This document shows, in pieces, positions 7,056-13,066 of a stretch of DNA of 16,026 nt. The translations under genes and the position numbers were made by a program. The number at the start of each line of letters is the position of its first letter. The first letter of the stretch is position 1. The DNA lies in the NCBI GenBank assembly GCA_024682015.1, contig JAIKZT010000067.1:1-16026 (forward strand), in the 5' to 3' direction. Origin of the DNA: Clostridia bacterium. GTDB lineage: Bacteria > Bacillota > Clostridia > Peptostreptococcales > Anaerovoracaceae. The notes beneath the pieces are model-generated. The model made no database searches. It was not told where the DNA came from and saw only the letters and a program-made list of their open reading frames with translations.

Positions 7056-7088
7056 GCGCCTCCTGTTCTATTATACCGAACAAGGCGC
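7056..7088 (-). promoter_or_regulatory. Stem-loop occluding the dnaG ribosome binding site
   Basis: In the transcript the arm at 7088-7078 (GCGCC then UUGUUC) pairs with the arm at 7068-7056 (GAACAG, a two-base GA bulge, then GGCGC), around a nine-base loop GGUAUAAUA. This gives 11 base pairs including one G-U. The whole AGGAGG Shine-Dalgarno sequence (7064-7059) lies in the 3' arm, two bases before which the stem ends next to the ATG at 7053. No U-run follows, so it is not a terminator. Pairing is seen directly. Translational damping of primase, or a site for RNA processing between dgt and dnaG, is inferred; low DnaG output from this operon is well known in E. coli through other means. Confidence 0.55.
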
Positions 7089-7101
7089 GGTTTTCCTTTT
7101 T

Positions 7102-8121
7102 TTATTTCGGGATCTTCCAGCCAAGCGGCACAAATTTTTCGGCGTACATATTGATCGCGTAGCGGTCCGTCATGCCGGCCACGTAATCCTTCACGGCTTC
7201 GTGCATGCCGTCCTCTTCGGCGACGCGCCGGTACTCGGAGGGCAGTTCGCCGGGTCTGTCGAGGAAATACCCGTACAAGGCGTGGATGAGCCCCCTCACC
7301 TTGTCGAGCTCGGAGGCCTGCTTGACGACGGGACTGCGGTAAACGTTTTCGAACATGAAGTCCCTCAGGAGGTTCATGTAGTGAGCCGCCTCCTCCGACT
7401 GAACGACCTTGTCCTGCCCTTCGCTGCTGCGGACGATGTCCGTCACGAGCGTGTTGATGCGGCTGCGGTGGTCGGATCCCAGGTAAGCGCTGCAGGCTGC
7501 GGGAATGTCGCTCGCCGCGATGACCCCGCCGCGCACGGCGTCATCGATGTCGTGGTTGATGTAGGCGATGCGGTCGGAATGGCGCACGACCTGGCCTTCC
7601 AGCGTGAACGGCCAGGCAGGCCCCGTGTGGTTGACGATGCCGTCCCGGACCTCCGCCGTGAGGTTCATGGCCCTTCCCGCAGCGTTGCGCTCCAGCACGT
7701 CCACGACGCGCAGGCTCTGCACGTTGTGGGCAAACCCTCCGGGGTGGATCTCGCTGAGGTACTCCTCGCCGTTGTGGCCGAAGGGCGTATGCCCGAGGTC
7801 GTGGCCGAGAGCGATGGCCTCGGTCAGATCCTCGTTCAGGCCCAGGGCTCTTGAAATAGTCCGGGCGATCTGCGCCACTTCCAGCGTATGCGTCAGGCGC
7901 GTGCGGAAATGATCGCCCTCGGGGCTCAGGAAGACCTGCGTCTTATGCATGAGCCTGCGCAGGGACTTGCTGTGGATGATGCGGTCTCTGTCCCGCTGAA
8001 ATTCCGTGCGCAGGTCGCAAGGCTCCTCGTACACGGCCCTTCCCTTCGTTTCCGCCGCTTTGCAGGCGAAAGGCGAAAGCAGTTCGTATTCCCTTTTTTC
8101 CTGGTCTTCTCTGAATACCAT
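7102..8121 (-). CDS. dgt: Deoxyguanosinetriphosphate triphosphohydrolase-like protein (HD domain)
   Basis: The 339-residue product belongs to the dGTPase family, which hydrolyses dNTPs to deoxynucleosides and triphosphate and so limits the dNTP pool. The HD metal site is visible: H78 in RLTHTLEV, H107-D108 in GHDLGHTPFGHNGE, and a later aspartate in RIAYINHDIDDA. The N-terminal stretch CDLRTEFQRDRDRIIHSKSL and RRLMHKTQVFLSPEGDHFRT are strongly family-like. The length matches the short Bacillota type rather than the roughly 500-residue E. coli enzyme. The ATG at 8121 aligns with usual starts (LSPFA follows at about 15); a TTG two codons upstream (8127) is possible. GGGGA lies upstream as a modest ribosome binding site. 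dnaG follows after 48 bases. Which dNTP is preferred cannot be told from sequence. Confidence 0.92.
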   Translation of the reverse strand: MVFREDQEKREYELLSPFACKAAETKGRAVYEEPCDLRTEFQRDRDRIIHSKSLRRLMHKTQVFLSPEGDHFRTRLTHTLEVAQIARTISRALGLNEDLTEAIALGHDLGHTPFGHNGEEYLSEIHPGGFAHNVQSLRVVDVLERNAAGRAMNLTAEVRDGIVNHTGPAWPFTLEGQVVRHSDRIAYINHDIDDAVRGGVIAASDIPAACSAYLGSDHRSRINTLVTDIVRSSEGQDKVVQSEEAAHYMNLLRDFMFENVYRSPVVKQASELDKVRGLIHALYGYFLDRPGELPSEYRRVAEEDGMHEAVKDYVAGMTDRYAINMYAEKFVPLGWKIPK

Positions 8122-8129
8122 ATGCAATC

Positions 8130-8293
8130 CCCAAAATTCTTATAACAACGTCAGCGCAAATCAAGTCTTGGAGCCAAAGGGGTGGCGCAAAAGAGGCTCA
8201 TGTCGATAAGCGCAGTCCGCGGCGCCCTCGTCCGCGGCGAGTATCGCAGGACATGAGGATGGTAGCGGACAGGACCCCGAAGGCAATATAAGA
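8130..8293 (-). other. Structured non-coding region between dut and dgt
   Basis: These 164 bases contain no gene but clear internal symmetry. GGGGT/ACCCC (8278-8274 with 8183-8179) encloses an 8-bp arm pair CTCATGTC/GACATGAG (8257-8250 with 8204-8197), which can continue as CGATA/TATCG (8246-8242 with 8208-8204) after a bulge. Inside lie two copies of the 10-mer CGCCGCGGAC (8239-8230 and 8224-8215), 15 bases apart. An upstream GTCCGC (8270-8265) can pair with GCGGAC of either copy. A competing hairpin GAGCC/GGCTC (8199-8195 with 8175-8171) would break the main stem. I see no T-box, no SRP-like core and no strong terminator U-run, only CUCUUUU after the main stem. It may be a regulatory leader of dgt, a processed 3' region of dut or an unassigned small RNA; the strand is assumed from the neighbours. 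Confidence 0.4.
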
Positions 8294-8779
8294 TCATGCG
8301 TTAGTGGAGCCGAATCCGCCGGTGCGCTTTTGCTCCGCTTCGTCGTCCTCCGTGATGCCGAAGGGTACGAACAGGCCTTGGGCGAAGGCCTTGCCGGCCG
8401 GGATCTCCAGGGTTTTGCCCGATTTCGAATCGTTTGTGATCTGGATCAGGATGTGGCCCTCGTTGTCCGCGCCGTAATAATCCGCGTCCACGACCCCGAC
8501 GGTATTGTCGAGCTGCACACGGTATTTGAAGCCGAGGCCGCTCTTCGGCACGAGGAGCAGCACCCATCCCGGCGAGATGCGGCACCGCAGGCCCGTTGGC
8601 ACCCGCAGGGATTCGCCCGGAGAAAGCCGTATCGGCCAGGGCGTGGGGATGTCGTATCCGGCGCTGCCCGCTGTCGCCCGGCGCGGAAGGCCGGTTTTGG
8701 CCGGTTCACCCGGCATGTGGGCGCTGTCCATTTCAAACCGGGCCTCGCTGACCCGCTCAAACCGTGCGATGCGTTCCAT
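8294..8779 (-). CDS. dut: dUTP diphosphatase (dUTPase)
   Basis: The 161-residue product hydrolyses dUTP to dUMP and pyrophosphate, keeping uracil out of DNA and supplying dUMP for thymidylate synthesis. All five trimeric dUTPase motifs are present: I AGSAGYDI (37-44), II PKSGLG (78-83), III NTVGVVDADYYG (92-103) with the catalytic aspartate D98 and substrate tyrosine Y101, IV GKAFAQGLF (129-137) and V RTGGFGSTN (152-160). The N-terminal MERIARFERVSEARF and the segment between motifs III and IV (NEGHILIQITND) resemble a Clostridia-type subfamily rather than the short E. coli form. A longer reading from an ATG at 8827 would overlap the peptidase gene; I chose 8779 because AGGAGG lies six bases upstream and overlaps the stop codon of the preceding gene. 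Confidence 0.93.
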   Translation of the reverse strand: MERIARFERVSEARFEMDSAHMPGEPAKTGLPRRATAGSAGYDIPTPWPIRLSPGESLRVPTGLRCRISPGWVLLLVPKSGLGFKYRVQLDNTVGVVDADYYGADNEGHILIQITNDSKSGKTLEIPAGKAFAQGLFVPFGITEDDEAEQKRTGGFGSTNA

Positions 8780-8789
8780 TTGCGTCCTC

Positions 8790-10040
8790 CTATGCGTGCA
8801 AGAGCTTTTGCATGTCCAGATCTTCACCGCTTACCGAAACGGCGCTGTAGCGGTCCAGATCGCACACGCGCTTCAGGAAGGCGTTGACCTGATCGGCCGT
8901 CACCGCTTCGATCTCGGCCATCGTCTCTGTTTCCGAATACGTGCGGCCGAGCAGGAGCATGTTTCTGCCGAGCCGGAACATGCGCGAATTCGTGGATTCC
9001 AGCGAAAAGATGAACCCGCTCTTGAGCCGCATCTTCACGACTTCCGTCTGCTTTTCGCTGATGCCTTCCGCGGCGAGCCCCTTCAGTTCCTCGTCGATCG
9101 CTTCGAGCACGGCCGGCTCCATCTTCGGGGTGAGCCCTGCGTAGATATAGAACATGCCGCTCTCCGTAAACGTCTCGATGGCGCTGTACACGTTGTAGGC
9201 CAGCCCCCTTCTTTCCCGGATGTTCTGGAACAGGCGGGAGCTCATGCTGCCGCCGAGGATGTCGCAGACGACGGCCTGCGCGTAGTAATCCGGCGATCCC
9301 ATGGAGATCGTCGGCAGGCCCAGCGCGATGTGCGTCTGGTTGATGTCCCGCTTTGCAGAAGCGAACCTGCGCTCTGCCGAAACGGTAAAGCGTCTTTTGG
9401 CCGGACTTTTCCTCGCAAACTTGGACAGACTGCCCTCCAGCTGCTCCGCTAGCTGCTCTTCGTCGAAATTACCGACGACGGAGACGACGATGTTGTCGGT
9501 CGCGTACCACACATCAATATAGGACAGGATGTCCTCTCTGGAAAGCGATCTGACGGTCTTTTTCGTGCCCAGCACCGGCCGCGCCAGAGGCGTCCTGTGG
9601 AATACGCTTCCGTCGAGCAGATCCATGATGTAGTCGTCGGGCGTATCGTTGCACATGTTCAGCTCTTCGAGGATGACCCCTCTCTCCTTGTCCATGTCCG
9701 ATGCGTCGAACAGCGAATGACAGAGCATGTCGAGGAGGATGTCCACGGCTTTCGGGAATACGCCCGTAAGGGCTTTGATGTGGAAGCACGTGGCCTCCTT
9801 TCCCGTAAACGCGTTCATGGCGCAACCCAGATCGTCCGTATCTCGGGCGATCTGAAGCGCCGAGCGATTTTCGGTGCCCTTGAAGAACATGTGCTCGATG
9901 AAGTGGGACGCGCCGTTGTTCTTCGCGGTCTCCCGGGCGGAGCCCGCGCCGATCCAGATGCCTATGCTGGCCGACTGATACTCGGGGATGTGCTCCATGA
10001 CGAGCCGCACTCCGCAGGATAATTGTCTTGTAGTGATCAT
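8790..10040 (-). CDS. ymxG: M16 family zinc peptidase (YmxG/MlpA-like)
   Basis: The 416-residue product is a pitrilysin-family (M16) metallopeptidase resembling the processing-peptidase-like protein encoded beside pnp in Bacillus (ymxG, also called mlpA). The inverted zinc motif is H46-F-I-E49-H50, and the third ligand E126 lies 76 residues after the second histidine, as expected. The C-terminal half contains the R-Y-type segment RRGLAYNVYSAIETF (about 295-309) typical of the non-catalytic half. No signal peptide is visible, so it is probably cytoplasmic. I chose the ATG at 10040, preceded by GGAAG, over a TTG at 10058 that sits next to the hairpin after pnp. It lies 56 bases after pnp and overlaps the dut ribosome binding site at its end. 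The substrate is unknown. Confidence 0.9.
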   Translation of the reverse strand: MITTRQLSCGVRLVMEHIPEYQSASIGIWIGAGSARETAKNNGASHFIEHMFFKGTENRSALQIARDTDDLGCAMNAFTGKEATCFHIKALTGVFPKAVDILLDMLCHSLFDASDMDKERGVILEELNMCNDTPDDYIMDLLDGSVFHRTPLARPVLGTKKTVRSLSREDILSYIDVWYATDNIVVSVVGNFDEEQLAEQLEGSLSKFARKSPAKRRFTVSAERRFASAKRDINQTHIALGLPTISMGSPDYYAQAVVCDILGGSMSSRLFQNIRERRGLAYNVYSAIETFTESGMFYIYAGLTPKMEPAVLEAIDEELKGLAAEGISEKQTEVVKMRLKSGFIFSLESTNSRMFRLGRNMLLLGRTYSETETMAEIEAVTADQVNAFLKRVCDLDRYSAVSVSGEDLDMQKLLHA

Positions 10041-10062
10041 ACTTCTTCCATAAAGCAATAAA

Positions 10063-10081
10063 GGCCGGCGGAACGCCGGCC
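10063..10081 (-). terminator. GC-rich hairpin between pnp and the M16 peptidase gene
   Basis: GGCCGGCG-TTC-CGCCGGCC is a perfect 8-bp stem with a three-base loop, starting 15 bases after the pnp stop codon. On the minus strand it is followed by TTTATTGCTTT, an interrupted U-run, so it may terminate only part of the transcripts or protect the 3' end of pnp mRNA. On the plus strand it is followed by CGTTTTCTT, but no plus-strand gene is present. Confidence 0.6.
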
Positions 10082-10096
10082 CGTTTTCTTATGCGC

Positions 10097-12226
10097 TTAC
10101 TGCTGATTCGCCTTGATGATGGGCGTGTCCTCCAGACCGCGTCTCGTGAGGTTGACCCTGCCTTGGGAATCGATCTCGGAAACCTTGACGGTAACGATGT
10201 CGCCGATGTTCAGGACGTCTTCGACCTTTTCGACTCTCTCCTTGCAGATCTTGGAGATGTGCAGCAGTCCGTCCTTGCCGGGCAGGCATTCGACGAACGC
10301 GCCGAAGTTCATGAGGCGGACGACCTTGCCGGTGTACGTCTCGCCGACTTCGATGTCCTTCGTGAGGTACTCGATCTCCTTGCGGGCCGCTTCGCCGGAC
10401 TCGGTGTTGGGCGCCGCGATGAAGATGAGGCCCGTGTCGTCGATGTCGATCTTCGCGCCGGTCTGGGCGATGATGCGGTTGATGGTCTCGCCACCCTTGC
10501 CGATGACGATGCGGATCTTCTCGGGGTCGATCTGCATGCTCGTGATGAGCGGAGCGTACTTCGACAGTTCCTTTCTGGGTTCGGGGATCTCGTCAAGCAT
10601 GTGCTTCATGATGTACATGCGGCCTTCCTTGGCCTGGTTCAGCGCCTTTTCAAGGATGTCGCGGGACAGGCCGTGGACCTTGATGTCCATCTGGATGGCC
10701 GTAACGCCTTCCGCCGTACCGGTGACCTTGAAGTCCATGTCGCCGAGGAAGTCTTCCATGCCCTGGATGTCGGACAGGATGGCGTATTCGCTCGTGCCGT
10801 CTTCCTTGACGCGCTCGATGAGGCCCATGGCGATGCCGGCTACGGGAGCCTTGATGGGCACGCCGGCGTCCATCAGAGCGAGGCAGCTGCCGCAGGTGGA
10901 AGCCATGGAGGAGGAGCCGTTCGAGGACAGAACCTCGGAGACGACGCGGATGGCGTACGGGAATTCCTCTTCGGAGGGCAAAACAGGCAGCAGCGCTCTT
11001 TCAGCCAGCGCGCCGTGGCCGATCTCTCTTCTGCCGGGGCTTCTTAAGGGCTTGGCTTCGCCGGTGCAGTAGCCGGGGAAGTTGTACTGGTGCATGTATC
11101 GCTTGCCGGTCTCTTCGAAAATGCCGTCGAGCGTCTGGCCTTCGGACAGCATGCCGAGGGTCGCGACGGACAAGACCTGCGTCTGGCCTCTCTTGAACAG
11201 GCCGGAGCCGTGGGTCCTGGGCAGCACGCCGGTCTCGACCCAGATGGGCCGGATCTCGTTGCACTTGCGGGAGTCGGGACGGATGCCTTCGTCGAGGATC
11301 ATGCCGCGGACCTGCTCCTTCGTGATGTTGTAGAGAACGGCGTCGACGTCCTTGGCGCCTTCGGGGAAGATTTCCGCGAAGTGCTCCTTCGTCTCGACTT
11401 CGACGGCGTCCATGTTGTCGAGTCTCTCCTGCTTGTCGAACGTGAGGATGGCCTTGTGCATCTTCTCGACCGCGTATTCGCGGACGGCAGCGTCGATCTC
11501 TTCGGAGGGCTTGTAGAATTCGATCTGCTGCTTCTCCTTGCCGACTTCCTTCACGATCTCGTCGATGAACGCGACGATCTTCTTGATCTCCTCATGCGCG
11601 AACATGATGGCGTCGAGCATGACGGATTCGGGGACGATCTTGGCGCCCGCTTCGACCATCATGATGGCTTCCTTCGTGCCGGCGACCGTCATGTTGATGT
11701 CGGATTCCTTGCGCTGCTCGGACGTCGGGTTGATGATGAGCCTGCCGTCGACTCTGCCGACGATGACGGAACCGGTCGGACCGTCCCAGGGAATGTCGGA
11801 GATGGCAATGGCGATGGATGAGCCGACCATGGCGCAGAATTCCGGCGCGCAGTCGTTATCCATGCTCATGCAGGTCGCGACGACCTGAACGTCGTTGTAG
11901 AACCCCTTGGGGAACAGCGGACGGAGCGGTCTGTCCATGAGTCTGGACGTGAGGATTGCCTTTTCGGAAGGTCTGCCCTCTCTCTTGATGAAGCCGCCGG
12001 GGATCTTGCCGGCCGCGTAGAGTTTCTCTTCAAAATCGCAGGAAAGCGGGAAGAAATCCACGCCTTCTCTGGGCGTCTTCGCCATGGTGGCGGTGCAGTT
12101 GACGACGGTATCGCCGTAGCGCACCCAGCACTGGCCGTTGGCCTGTTCACAGACCTTGCCGATCTCGACTTCCAGCAGTCTGCCGCCGACAGCAGTGCGG
12201 AACGTTCTGTAATCCGTAAATCTCAT
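10097..12226 (-). CDS. pnp: Polyribonucleotide nucleotidyltransferase (PNPase)
   Basis: The 709-residue enzyme degrades RNA 3' to 5' by phosphorolysis and can add tails in reverse. Two RNase PH cores are present, about residues 10-140 and 315-545, separated by a helical linker. The second core has GRREIGHGALAERAL (398-412), SNGSSSMASTCGS (435-447) and the catalytic D492, D498 and K500, matching E. coli D486, D492 and K494. A KH domain with IGKGGE (575-580) and an S1 domain (about 629-696) follow, ending normally. The ATG at 12226 has AAGG eight bases upstream. It follows rpsO by 163 bases containing two stem-loops, an arrangement also seen where pnp autoregulates its own message. Length and motifs show no truncation. 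Confidence 0.97.
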   Translation of the reverse strand: MRFTDYRTFRTAVGGRLLEVEIGKVCEQANGQCWVRYGDTVVNCTATMAKTPREGVDFFPLSCDFEEKLYAAGKIPGGFIKREGRPSEKAILTSRLMDRPLRPLFPKGFYNDVQVVATCMSMDNDCAPEFCAMVGSSIAIAISDIPWDGPTGSVIVGRVDGRLIINPTSEQRKESDINMTVAGTKEAIMMVEAGAKIVPESVMLDAIMFAHEEIKKIVAFIDEIVKEVGKEKQQIEFYKPSEEIDAAVREYAVEKMHKAILTFDKQERLDNMDAVEVETKEHFAEIFPEGAKDVDAVLYNITKEQVRGMILDEGIRPDSRKCNEIRPIWVETGVLPRTHGSGLFKRGQTQVLSVATLGMLSEGQTLDGIFEETGKRYMHQYNFPGYCTGEAKPLRSPGRREIGHGALAERALLPVLPSEEEFPYAIRVVSEVLSSNGSSSMASTCGSCLALMDAGVPIKAPVAGIAMGLIERVKEDGTSEYAILSDIQGMEDFLGDMDFKVTGTAEGVTAIQMDIKVHGLSRDILEKALNQAKEGRMYIMKHMLDEIPEPRKELSKYAPLITSMQIDPEKIRIVIGKGGETINRIIAQTGAKIDIDDTGLIFIAAPNTESGEAARKEIEYLTKDIEVGETYTGKVVRLMNFGAFVECLPGKDGLLHISKICKERVEKVEDVLNIGDIVTVKVSEIDSQGRVNLTRRGLEDTPIIKANQQ

Positions 12227-12246
12227 TGGTTACCTTGCCTTTCTTT

Positions 12247-12328
12247 CGTTCAGGCCCGGCTTGACAAGTAAACTCACTGAGGCGCGCGCCCCGGGTGAAT
12301 TTAATTCTCAAGCCCGGTTCTCTGAACG
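12247..12328 (-). promoter_or_regulatory. Long imperfect stem-loop in the pnp leader, candidate processing/autoregulation site
   Basis: In the transcript the arm at 12328-12308 pairs with the arm at 12264-12247. CGUUCAG/CUGAACG gives 7 bp; a short segment (ACC with GGC, interrupted by a three-base bulge and a mismatch) follows; then GGCUUGA/UCAAGCC gives 7 bp. The 43-base apical region holds GGCGCGCGCC and GAATTAAATTC, both self-complementary. The stem ends about 20 bases before the pnp start codon. In E. coli a long duplex in this same rpsO-pnp interval is cut by RNase III and PNPase then represses itself; this is the equivalent position, but the function here is inferred. Confidence 0.5.
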
Positions 12329-12355
12329 GTTAACAGATGGAAAAATTAACAGCAA

Positions 12356-12377
12356 GGCGGGGCTAATGCGCCCCGCC
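12356..12377 (-). terminator. Hairpin after rpsO (partial terminator or processing site)
   Basis: GGCGGGGC-GCATTA-GCCCCGCC is a perfect 8-bp stem with a six-base loop, starting 12 bases after the rpsO stop codon. On the minus strand TTGCTGTTAATTTTT follows, so the U-rich tail is displaced and termination would be incomplete. This would let rpsO be expressed above pnp. On the plus strand GCGTTTTTG follows, but no plus-strand gene ends here. Confidence 0.6.
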
Positions 12378-12389
12378 GCGTTTTTGATG

Positions 12390-12656
12390 TTACTTTCTTA
12401 AGCCCAGACGGGAAATGAGGCTTCTGTAGCGCTCGATGTCCTTGTCTCTGAGATAAGCAAGCAGGTTTCTTCTCTGGCCGACCATCTTCAGCAGGCCTCT
12501 TCTGGAGTGGAAGTCCTTGGGATTGGCCTTGAGGTGCTCGTTCAGTTCGTTGATGCGGTACGTGAGGACAGCGACCTGGACCTCGGGGGAACCGGTGTCG
12601 CCTTCGTGGGTGGCATACTCGTTGATGATGCCGCTCTTGATCTCTTTGGTGATCAT
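12390..12656 (-). CDS. rpsO: 30S ribosomal protein S15
   Basis: The 88-residue protein is a primary binder of 16S rRNA in the central domain of the small subunit. The family signature is complete: GDTGSPEVQVAVLTYRINEL (about residues 19-38), then LKANPKDFHSRRGLLKMVGQ (43-62) and RRNLLAYLRDKD (63-74), ending RLGLRK. Length is normal. The ATG at 12656 has AAGGAG about nine bases upstream. It has its own sigma-A promoter and a structured leader of roughly 87 bases, fitting the autoregulation by S15 known in several bacteria. pnp lies downstream in the classical order. Confidence 0.98.
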   Translation of the reverse strand: MITKEIKSGIINEYATHEGDTGSPEVQVAVLTYRINELNEHLKANPKDFHSRRGLLKMVGQRRNLLAYLRDKDIERYRSLISRLGLRK

Positions 12657-12659
12657 GGG

Positions 12660-12743
12660 TAAAAACTCCTTCTCTACTTACGCCTTGAGCCGGGTGCAGC
12701 GCAGGAGCCGCGTCTGCCGCAGCAGAAGGCACGCTAAAATTGA
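12660..12743 (-). promoter_or_regulatory. rpsO leader with hairpins, candidate S15 autoregulatory element
   Basis: From the predicted start near 12743 to the Shine-Dalgarno sequence the leader contains TCTGC-TGCG-GCAGA (12726-12713), a 5-bp stem with a four-base loop. GC-rich sequence with further short complementarities follows (GGCTCCTGCGCTGCACC). S15 represses its own mRNA in several phyla through leaders of unrelated structure. I cannot match this one to a named leader class, so the regulatory role is inferred from position. Confidence 0.35.
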
Positions 12744-12749
12744 CAATAA

Positions 12750-12778
12750 ATCATAGCACGCCAGAGCGCGCTTGTAAA
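12750..12778 (-). promoter_or_regulatory. Sigma-A promoter of rpsO-pnp
   Basis: TTTACA (12778-12773) and TATGAT (12755-12750) are separated by exactly 17 bases; each box differs from consensus at one position. The predicted start is near 12743. The promoter lies in the 161-base gap between the 78-residue gene and rpsO, where I see no convincing terminator, so upstream transcription may also read through. Confidence 0.75.
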
Positions 12779-12817
12779 GCACTATTTTACGGCCGCGAAA
12801 GGACATTTTCCGCGCTG

Positions 12818-13054
12818 CTACGACAGCTGCACGTTCTCCTTGATGTCGACCTTCTTCTTGGCGGAACGGTCGCTGTCGACCTTGTTGTAGACCTTGGCAA
12901 GAGCCATGTAGAGCTGGCGGGCCATCTGCTCGTTCATGATGATGGTCTCAACCTCTTCGGTCTGCTTCGTTTCGCCGTTCGGGCGGGTCACCACGAAGCT
13001 GAGGAAGCACTCGTGACCCGTGGCATTGATGGAAAAGCCATTGGAATATTTCAT
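12818..13054 (-). CDS. Small conserved-looking protein of unknown function (78 aa)
   Basis: I do not recognise this gene with confidence. It encodes 78 residues with no signal peptide or membrane segment: a probable beta-rich N-terminal half (HECFLSFVVTRPNG), an acidic TEEVETIIMNEQMARQLYMA stretch likely to be helical (about residues 32-51), and a lysine-rich tail. The layout, especially the hydrophobic strand followed by IIMNEQMARQLYMAL, is reminiscent of the DUF3467 family, but this is a weak visual resemblance. Coding is well supported: AAGGAGGT lies six bases before the ATG and overlaps the ribF stop codon, and it sits in frame order within the operon. It is the last gene of the rbfA-nrnA-truB-ribF run before the rpsO promoter. 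A link to riboflavin or translation is only contextual. Confidence 0.75.
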   Translation of the reverse strand: MKYSNGFSINATGHECFLSFVVTRPNGETKQTEEVETIIMNEQMARQLYMALAKVYNKVDSDRSAKKKVDIKENVQLS

Positions 13055-13066
13055 GGGATGACCTCC

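Noticed and set aside
7070..7075. A perfect TATAAT on the minus strand just before dnaG, as a possible promoter
   Set aside because: There is no acceptable -35 box at 16-18 bases and no TG extension, and the resulting leader would be only about ten bases. The hexamer sits in the loop of the dnaG hairpin.
8139..8147. TGTTATAAG before dgt as an extended -10 promoter
   Set aside because: It resembles an extended -10 element with one mismatch but has no -35 box and would leave a leader of about ten bases. I could not support it well enough to list.
8197..8257. T-box, SRP RNA or tRNA in the dut-dgt gap
   Set aside because: GGGCGCCGCGG recalls the T-box GGTGGTACCGCGG only superficially. No specifier loop, SRP core (GGTCAGG/GGAAGCAGCC type) or cloverleaf could be drawn.
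11030..11110. Divergent segment YNFPGYCTGEAKPLRSPGRR in PNPase, as a possible frameshift or unusual active site
   Set aside because: The reading frame is continuous, both flanks match the family, and variation in this loop is common among Clostridia PNPases. The catalytic residues are intact.
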